Source: Wolfiporia cocos (lineage: Eukaryota; Basidiomycota; Agaricomycetes; Polyporales; Phaeolaceae). From it: a DNA stretch of 62,692 nt. Location: positions 1 through 62,692 of the forward strand of contig JACCLO010000071.1 of assembly GCA_029448655.1 (NCBI GenBank). The letters run 5' to 3'. The translations under genes were made by a program, and so were the position numbers. The notes below the pieces were generated by a model, which was given only the letters and a program-made list of their open reading frames with translations, had not been told where the DNA came from and made no database searches. This document shows, in pieces, positions 54,801-62,692 of this stretch; the first letter of the stretch is position 1, and every line of letters begins with the position of its first letter.

Positions 54801-56229
54801 TGTGTATGGAAGTGTATGAGATTGTCAGGGATTCATATTGGTTATCCTGTATCGATGTATGAACATATAATCAGCTCGCCGTATGACGGACATCGAATAA
54901 GGTCAAAAGGCACACTTCTATGAGCATGTTCACGAGTATTGCCTTGGGATCGACATATAGCCTATCGCATCGTTGTGTTTGCCCACAGGCACAGACTTCT
55001 TCTATCGCAAAAGGCTGCGGGCTATATGGCGCCGGTCAGCGTGATAATACGGCAGCTTAAGTTACTCACAAAGTCCGGTCGCCAGCAGCCAGTGCTTCGG
55101 CAATCTTCCGTGAGGTCACGTCCCAGTCCTCCGAGGGCACGTTCTCAAGCAGCCCCGTGACCTTTTTGTCCGATGCTGGTGGTTTCCGGGGGAGACGACT
55201 TGCTGAACACAGACTGGATGAATGCAGTACGGTTTGCGCGACCGGAGGCAGCCCCCTTCGTTGAAGGCAATAGACGCGCAAATAGCGTCAACAAGCTCTC
55301 CAGAGGAAGGAAATCTGGATCATGGTATCGGAATCTGACATGACGCTGCTTCGAGAGAGCTTACCTTTGGTGCGCCAGATGGTGGCTCCGAGGCGACGAC
55401 TACGCACAAGAAATGGTATGCGGCATAGTAAGGTAAAATGGAATCAGGCTCACCCTCCAAGGATTTGGTCGTCACGAAGCGTGTGTTGATTGGCGTGATG
55501 CATCGCAGCAGAATCGGCGAGAAGAGTATATGCCTGGTAATGTCGAAATGAGTGTAAGTTTGGCGCATAAATAAAGGTGTAAGAGACCGTACAGTGCATC
55601 GTAAACCAGTACTTATCATCGGAGCAGTTGGTGAGAAACATATGTCGCATAGATTGGGAAAAAGCGTGGCTGCTATGACGTCCTTTGCTTTGCTACTTTT
55701 GCCTTTGTCTAGCGCACCCATGAGCCCATCTGAAGAAGGGAATGGGGATGGAGATTACCGTTTTCACTTTCATCGAGAAAATCCTGGACATAGTCAGCTT
55801 CCCGGACAAAGCGTAAACATCGAACTAAAGCATACGAGAACACCGGACAAGAGAGAGTTGAGCACTCCTTCCCATAACCCCTGTTGCTCATTCTGCTGCT
55901 TTCTAAGAGTTGGGAGAACCTTCTCGTGATAGACCTTGTAGAAAATCGCGGCAGCGGCTTCAAGGGCAGGCTGCGGAAAAGCAGAGTATATGGGAAGAAG
56001 GGGCCTGCGCAGACACTGAGATAACACTTTGGATGCTTGCTCGGATATCGTGGATAAATTCTATATGATGATGAACAGACATCCACTGAGCCCCAAATAG
56101 CTGCCTTACGAGTAAGACGAGGTGGGAGGACACCTTCTCGAGGGCCTCTGCTAGACTTTTGCTATTCTTGGCGCGAGATTTTGAGATAGTCTGCTGCAGC
56201 AATTTGAAAGGAGAATCGGAGGCAGACAT
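51845..56229 (-). CDS. Large multi-exon protein with meiotic axis (Red1/Rec10/SYCP2-like) architecture
   Basis: Start MSASDSPFKLLQQ at 56229, with introns such as about 56061-56109. An alpha-helical, armadillo-like N-terminal part reads EQASKVLSQCLRRP, ALEAAAAIFYKVYHEKV and WEGVLNSLLSGVL. Then come SEDWDVTSRKIAEALAAGD, a PH-like module (QYESLTISYTSIHKIDI, VVTFTLTSGDLDRFANALRDRG near 54640-54890) and YREILPPKLSLATSP. A long disordered, Ser/Lys-rich middle (53201-54379, KRKRDSTECSEDG) and a C-terminal coiled coil (ITDRFDSVREEV, NRLIDLEAEYASSGRAVIDS near 51950-52250) complete it. This domain order is that of chromosome-axis proteins. I infer a role in axis formation, not proven. A one-base shift in an A run near 55175 may be an assembly error. 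Confidence 0.5.
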
Positions 56230-56599
56230 TTCAAGTGGTGGGTGTACAAGGAGTAACTAGTATGGCTGTCAAGAACAAGGCGCGACGCGGAAACGCGTAG
56301 TGTCACATCCATCACAAATACGTGACGCGACGCAACGCACGCGCTACTAGACATCTCTGAATTAAGACGCCGATTCGAGCCGACGTTGTCCAGAATACAA
56401 GCTTGTGCTTCTGCGGACGCTTCAAACATAGCTGGTATATGTATGGTATATGATATTTCTCATTAGCAGAAAGTAGCCACCCTTGCCGCTCGTTTGTCTT
56501 CAGGGCGAGGTATGCGATAATGGTACAAGACAAGAAAGAAGCATAACCAAAGCTGGCGTAGAGTGACAAGAATGTCCGAACAATGCATACGAGAGCCAA

Positions 56600-58680
56600 T
56601 CACTCATACATCTTGTCTCCGTCGGTCTCAACGCCATAGAACTGCCACATCCGATGCGCCTCCAAGTCCGGCATCCCATCCATCTTCGCGCCCACTTCTC
56701 CGTCAACCTCATATAGCTGTTTAGTCTATAAATGAAGTCTTATGAGGCACCAAACAGCAACTAGGAAAGGAGGGAGGGGGGGTTGCTCACGAGACAGAGC
56801 GTAGTCTTGATCATCGGAGGGCCAGGCGTAAATTGCTCGAAGTCGTCGTTTGACGAGTCTGCTTGATCCCTAGCGAATAAGTGCGGATGTGGTACGTGCA
56901 AATGTTCATCACCACCCTCCGTGGCAGAATCTACTAGCATGTCGGGCGCAGCGGGATTACTTGGGACAGCGACCTGCATTGTTCGCTTGACACGTATGAG
57001 TCTTTCTTCGATCCATCGAGTATAACTGCATCTGAAATTGCCCGTGCGACAAGATCGGTAATAGATTTCTGACCAGTGCAAAGTAGCTTAAAATAGCATG
57101 AGTACATGATGCTGATTCTCAAAAAAGTGAGGATGCGTACAATGAGCTCGGCGCTGATCTCGCGCCTGCCAAGTGTTCGAACAACACGCTCTTCTTTGCC
57201 GTCGGAGCCTGGAGTTGTCTTACCAGCCTTGATGCTCGAAGGGTCGAGCCGGTCTCCGAGAATCGTTGTTATTTTCAGCTCTGACAGCAACGAGACGAGT
57301 GTGCAAAAGAAATCAACACAGCTGGCCCGGCACACGTAGCGATCTGCACTGGTGTGAGTGCGTCCCTGTCCTCGGCGTGAGGGGTAGTCGGCGGATCGAA
57401 GAACCCAGGGGGAAGTGGCTGCCCGTGAACGATCGTCGTGTTGGCAGTGGAGTCATACTCCGAGAACTGGTGAGGGCACCGTAGATCCTCTGCCCATAGC
57501 GACCGTAAAGCTTCGTAGCCACCCGGCAGCGCGAACTCCCCGAGGTCGATCGGACCGGCGCGAAGCATTTGATCGAAGAGGAGGTACCTGCGAAGCTGGG
57601 GCGTCGTGAAATAGTGCCGCACCTGCTCGAAGTCTTCGAGGATGACGTCTCGATTGGCGAGGATAGTGAGCGCTTGAGCTTCGAGTGGGAGACCAATATT
57701 GCGATCAGTGTCGAAACCTATGGCCGGGGTTCGGAGGAGGATTCGATCACCCACCCACCAGCTCGTCCCATTTTCCCACACTAGTCTCCGCCAGCGTCCA
57801 CACGTCCTCCTCCTCCCGGCCCTCCTCGTTCCTCCCAAGGAGCAAGCATCACGTGTCCTCTGACCCCGCCCACGGCGCGAGCGGCACCGTCCTCTTAGTA
57901 TCAGCATGAACATACGCCGCAGGCACAGTCGGGACGCCGTGCACGGTCACAGCAGCAAGTGTGGCCGGCGCCCGGCGCCCGGAGTTACCATATCAATAAA
58001 TCAGCACCGAGCCGCTATGAGAGGGCAGGGATTGGAAGGGAAGGGGATGAACATGAGCGCGGTCGCGACGTCAGTCACAAACGGCGTGTGGAGGAGGCCG
58101 GTCCACCGGACGTGCACCGCGTCTGCGACGGACGCCGGCGCGGGCGGCGCGTAGACGGCAACGTAAGGGTCGGTAGCGTCGCCAGCGTGCGGCCTGCCGC
58201 GGCCGAGTGAGTGAGGTGAGATCGGCGTGTGAAAGGGAGATGGCGCAGCTCACCGCTGTGCGTGTAGGCATGCCATTCCAGCCTACTGAAAGAGCGCAGA
58301 TACGTCCTCCTCCCAGTCTGCCTGCCCGTTTGCGTCGTGTGGCGCCCGGGCGCAGGGGAAGGACGTGGAGAGGTGTATCGCGGGCAGCGTCGTGACGGTC
58401 GGCGAGACTACGTGTGCGAGGGATGCTTCCAGGGGGTGAGTGCGAGTGCATATGAAGAGTTACTATATATGCGGGACCGATCGCGGCAAACGGGACGCAG
58501 GACACCTGACTGCAAGGCGTAGAGCACGCGCCGTGGGCCACGGAGCGTGTCCCAGCCCGATAGCGCCGCGTGCTGCTTCGTGTTCAGCGGGACCACGTCG
58601 AGAGGAGCGAGCACCGCAACGCTGTCACCGCGGCGGGATGAAGACAAGATGGACACAGACGCAGTAATTAAGGCATAGGG
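56600..58680 (-). CDS. Multi-exon gene, function not recognised
   Basis: Coding segments read right to left: SILSSSRRGDSVAVLAPLDV and ALSGWDTLRGPRRVLYALQSG (about 58500-58650), HDANGQADWEEDVSALFQ (about 58300), DPYVAVYAPPAPASVADAV (about 58120), VTVHGVPTVPAAYVHAD (about 57930), GFDTDRNIGLPLEAQAL and QVRHYFTTPQLRRYLLFDQML (57560-57740), LLSELKITTILGDRL (about 57270), LGRREISAELIVRILTFLR (about 57150) and QLYEVDGEVGAKMDGMPDL, ending at a stop at 56600-56602. Protein-like composition over 2 kb supports a real gene of perhaps 500 residues. Frame shifts near 57325 and 57780 interrupt it, either sequence errors or decay. No domain is recognised. Confidence 0.45.
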
Positions 58681-58978
58681 CGGACGGTGTGGGCGTGATA
58701 ACACATGTAACTAACTTTCACAATCCTGTACGTCCTCCCGTTGCTCGAGTCTCGTATTGTATTCGTTTCAGACCTGCCCTGTACGCACAATTGAGATCCC
58801 TTATTAGGATGTCCCGAGATTCGGCACCGCTCGTCGATCGATCGCATGCGGGGACTCAAACCCGCCGTCATTTGTCGTCGCCCTCGGTCTCGCGCCTTTT
58901 CCTTTTCGCTGGATCGCTACGCTCGTCCCATATTTTCCTGGCTTTGCACGCCCTGCCTCATCCCACCCCGCTACGGCG

Positions 58979-61900
58979 ATGTCACGCGGCTGGGCAGCCC
59001 AGTCGCGTCCGGCTACCGCCCGACCCCAGACCGCCGCATCATCCAGGCACGAGGCCAGCTATGTCCTGGAAGGGCGCGGAGTGTCACGTGAAGTCGGCCT
59101 TGCTGCATTGGACAAGGATACCGGGAGGGTTTCCCTTATCCAGGTGCGCATGTAGTCAGCTCGTACTGAATCATCGCTCAATATGATGGTCCGCAGCTCG
59201 TGGACAGTCCCACATATGTCAAGACGCTGCATCAGCTTCATCTGCATTCTCCATCCATTATTCTGGTCCCAAACACCTTTTTATCTCTGATAGATACACC
59301 TATGGCATCTGGAGGAAAGAAAGCCTCGTCGACTTCGGTCCTAGTGCAGTGCATGATCGAAGAGTTTGATGCCACAGTCGATCCAGTGATGAGAAAATAC
59401 TGGAACGATGATGCTGGTGAGCAATATGACTACTGAGCACATGCTTCGCGTTGCAACTGTAAACGCAGGACTTGCCTTTGTCAACCAGCTGATAGTTGAT
59501 GACGATGAGCGGCCTGCAACTCTTGTCGCGGTGTCCAGCAAGTGGGTATATGCGTCCGAAACCTTGCGACTATACTGAACAACATTAATAGGTATTACGC
59601 GCTCTCTGCAGCTAGCGCGCTATTCGAGTATGCAGAGTCGAAGCTCAATTTACGCTTTGCTCCTTCTTCGCTCCTCATACGATATGTACAAGTAGAAGGC
59701 AGCATGATGATAGATCCCGAGACTGCTCGAAACTTGGAGCTGGTGGGCAGCATCTCATTCAAGAGGTCCACCCATTCCATGTTTGGGTAAACCCTCTCTG
59801 TCTCTTAATATATGCCCACGATTCAAGTAATTCACACCTAGGCTATTAAATCATACATACACTGCAATGGGTGCTCGCCTCCTCCGGGCAAATGTACTCG
59901 CGCCTATCACTGGTATCTCATTTTGCAACCGTTACGGAGTTGATCTAATAATGCTGCAGACAGTCTTCTATAGAGGCGCGCCTTGATGTCGTCGAAGGTC
60001 TATCAACTCCATGGATGTGTCTATTTCGGCTTACTGTCTTAAAGAGCTCATACAGAATGGAAATCGTTTCGACAATATGAAGAACGCGCTCAAGTCCCTC
60101 CATAATATGGACTTCGATAAGCTAATCTGCTCGGCAAGCTTTCGCCGTTTCAGGTCATGCACAGTATCAATGCTCATTTGAATCATCAGCTTGCTGCATC
60201 CGAGGCGCGTGAGACAAGCACTGCAAAGCTTGCTGCCGCTCGCGTCGCGCAAATGCTCAGTCTCCGAAACATAGTCAAGAACATGCCCGTTCTCGCGAAA
60301 GCCTTGACAGGCAGCCGCTCCCGTCTGTTACGAATCGTACTGGACGTAGGTGCTGGAGATATAATTGTAGATTGGATGCGCGCTAAGCGCCTGTTCGATG
60401 TAGATGATCTCTGACGAGCGACTTTCAAGAATCGAACAGCATGTTAGCGAAGCATTGAATGAAGAAGAAGCTTCAGCGAAAGTACGTGCCAAATAACGCA
60501 GCCTTCGTTGAGATTCGATGGATCTATACAGCGCGGCCTGAATGCGGTGAATGCACGTGTGTACGCCGTCAAGGTATGTTTCCTCCTCCTTAACATCATT
60601 TGTTAATGCTCAAATCCAGCAAATCAGGCAAACTACAATCGCCTCCTTGACGTCGCACGAGAAACATACAAGGAGAATGTCGGGGATATATTTGCATTGA
60701 ACCGCGAACTCTCGGAGCAACACGACCTGCCTCTTAGTCTAGTGTACCAGGACACAGGCTTCGTTTTTGCTTTGAAGAAGACAGATCTCCGAGGGGAGCT
60801 ACCTAGAGGCTTTGTGAATGTGACAGCTCAGAGAAAGCGGTGGCTCTTTTCTAGTATCGAGCTGGTCAGTCCTGTACGAGGTTACCAGTGTGAGAATGCT
60901 CACAGCTTGAGCAGAAGAAGAGAAACGCGCGCATGAAGGATGCACTGGACGAGACGCTGATCATGAGTGACAAGTATGTAGTACCGGTTGGCATTCCAAT
61001 ACCCGGCTCACAGGTCATACCAGGATTATACAAGAGTTGATCGCCGAGATCGTCGATGTCATTGGAGCTCTGTACAAAGCTTCGGAGGCCGTTGCCATTG
61101 TGGACATGTTGTGGTCTTTTGCGCATGCCAGCATTCGTACGTCCTGTAAATGCTAGACTGACAGAGATGTTGATTGTAAGGTTTGGTTTTGATTTCTTAG
61201 TGCGTGACTATGGTGAGCATCCTCTAAGTTAGATAACAGTGACCACTTAATACTTGGTGTAGTGCGTCCCGAGTTCACGGGAACCTTAGCCATAAAGGCG
61301 GGGCAGCATCCTGTTCTAGAGAACGTTCAGGCGGCCGGGACGCTTGTACCGAATGATGTATATTGCTGCGAGGCTTCCTCTTTTCAAATTGTCCAGGGGC
61401 CGAAGTTCGTCTGATCATCTGATTCATCATATCTATCGCTCAATGCTGATTCAACGCAGCATGTTAGGTACGCCGAGCCCGTATATGGTCAACAAACATC
61501 CGATTGTCTGTGACCATAGGCAAGAGCATATACTTGCGGCAGATTGGGCTGCTGACAGTCATGGCAATGTGCGGATGCTTTGTTCCTGCTGAGTACGGTA
61601 GCTTCAGGTGCGGACCTTCTCCAAATATCACCAAAACCGCCTCTTTGAATGTCGTATCATGCAGACTGCACGATGCACTCCTGACTCGGCTATCGAACGA
61701 CGACGATATCGAAAAGAGCCTGAGCACATTTGCGAGTGAGATGGCATCTTGCGCGATGATCGTTGGTTTGTAACTTGAGCTAACTATGAAACCAGCATCA
61801 TCTTGATGCCGAAATTGTGCCAGGGATTGCTACGGAGAATTCTCTCATCCTGATCGACGAAGTTGGCCGCGGCACCTCTCCAAGGGAAGAAGTTGGCATC

Positions 61901-62692
61901 TCGCATGCCATCGCAGAGGAACTCATCAAACTCAAGGTCGTACCGGCTCATTTTGCGGTCCCTGTACATTACTGATAATGCCGTTGGTTTGCTAGTCATA
62001 TGTCTTCTTCGCAACGTATGCACCTGTACCATTATCACTAATGTATGGGTTGCTTACAGGCCCTGTAGTCACTTCAGCGAGCTCACGACAACATTGTCGC
62101 GCCAGCCATCTGTTGTCAAGTGAGTAGGTTTTGAATGATTACATCTCGGTTACTAACAGAACTTGTCAGCCTTCATCTTGCCGTTCAGGTTCTCCATACC
62201 AATCGCTTCGTGTATCTTTGTTAACTTCTGACGCAGAGGTCACGCCAATCCACGTCGAACTTTGGCATGACTTTTCAATACAGGTGCGTACATTTGCGAG
62301 ACCTTGGCCCTTTGCTGTTCGTCACAGAGTTGTCGACGGAGCGCCGGAACAGACGAGCCACTACGGTTTGTTGGACATATTGTGTGGTACGCTGAGCTAA
62401 GTTTCATCTGTGCCAGGTCTTGATCTTGCCCGACTTGCCGATCTACCGAATGACGTCCTCGCCGAGGGAAGGCGGGTCGCAGAAGCCTTGAGCGAGATGG
62501 AGGAACGCCAGGAGCAGGATAGCCGCTCGAACAAAGTCTCCATACGGCGCAAGGCCCTCCTCAGGGTATGTACTCCTTATGGCAGGTGCTACTTTCAGTC
62601 CGCTCTCAGCTACGGACCCAACTCACGCAAGCGCTCGATCATTCCTCGCTACCCGATGAAGAGTTGGCTGCTCATCTTGCTCGATTCCAGAA
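58979..62692 (+). CDS. MSH4: MSH4, meiotic MutS homologue (5' portion and core; runs off the right edge)
   Basis: MSH4 pairs with MSH5 to stabilise crossover intermediates in meiosis. ATG at 58979; I can place 26 exons, the first at 58979-59143, 59197-59416, 59469-59541 and 59592-59786. Landmarks: LEGRGVSREVGLAALD, NARVYAVKANYNRLLDVARETYKENVGD, LPLSLVYQDTGFVF, then the ATPase. The Walker A loop GPNMLGKS is assembled from three exons, one of only 8 nt (61460-61467); Walker B is ILIDEVGRGTS, and ATHFSELTT and SHYGLDLARLADLP follow. Exon 14 is 12 nt (61201-61212). The intron at 60134-60189 uses a GC donor. At the junction of exons 5 and 6 (59912/59960) one base is missing for the frame to continue. 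The 3' end lies beyond the window. Usual family length is about 800-900 residues. Confidence 0.88.

Noticed and set aside
57959..58670. Plus-strand frames in the GC-rich stretch before MSH4
   Set aside because: They are shadows of the minus-strand coding segments and consist of Arg/Gly-rich low-complexity sequence.
58689..59186. An upstream ATG for MSH4 in the long + frame starting at 58689
   Set aside because: That frame is different from the MSH4 frame; the ATG at 58979 gives a continuous first exon into LEGRGVSREVG.
61460..61535. MSH4 as an ATPase-dead pseudogene because of the altered Walker A loop
   Set aside because: GPNMLGKS still satisfies the GxxxxGKS loop, Walker B is intact, and almost all exon junctions keep the frame. 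The single frame problem at exons 5/6 may be a sequence error.

Overview
The window reads as nuclear DNA of a filamentous basidiomycete, most likely a wood-decay agaricomycete (inference). The reasons are short introns (about 40-60 nt) with GT..AG ends, a fungal adenylate-forming reductase, a basidiomycete kinase-like gene, a MULE transposase of fungal type, and Tf1/sushi-like chromodomain retrotransposons. There is no sign of bacterial organisation.

Layout. 1-6.2 kb holds two decayed metabolic genes on the + strand: an adenylate-forming reductase (from 2043) and an HpcH/HpaI-type aldolase (5304-6165). 6.4-47 kb is a nest of transposons. It contains at least a dozen solo LTRs with exact 5-bp target duplications, three copies of a hAT-like MITE (two with exact 8-bp duplications), a decayed MULE transposase, a minus-strand chromovirus (18169-31361) and a complete plus-strand chromovirus (38206-46668, duplication GGGAG). 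It also contains a miniature LTR element (31362-32278) and a 6-kb non-coding LTR element, LARD-like (22982-29027), sitting inside the RNase H of the minus-strand chromovirus. 47.9-50.6 kb is a kinase-like gene split by a solo LTR. 51.8-62.7 kb is the conserved end: a multi-exon gene built like a meiotic axis protein (Red1/Rec10/SYCP2 architecture), an unrecognised multi-exon gene, and the meiotic mismatch-repair homologue MSH4, which runs off the right edge.

The most interesting feature is the LARD-like element. Its 3.86-kb interior has no credible protein but is full of hairpins. Seven copies of the hexamer TGACAA lie on one strand, six of them in the loop of a convincing stem. Two other hairpin families recur with compensatory base changes between copies, as expected of selected RNA structure. 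Its primer-binding site is an exact 11-nt complement of the predicted start of its own RNA, the self-priming arrangement known from Tf1/sushi. The unrelated miniature element and the second chromovirus show the same arrangement, so three LTR families here appear to self-prime.

Two chromoviruses carry a dUTPase domain, but in different places: after the chromodomain in one, between protease and reverse transcriptase in the other. Many frames are broken by single-base indels, often in homopolymers, and paired LTRs differ mostly by single-base indels. Part of the breakage may therefore be long-read assembly error rather than biology. No database search was possible; family names rest on motifs read by eye.
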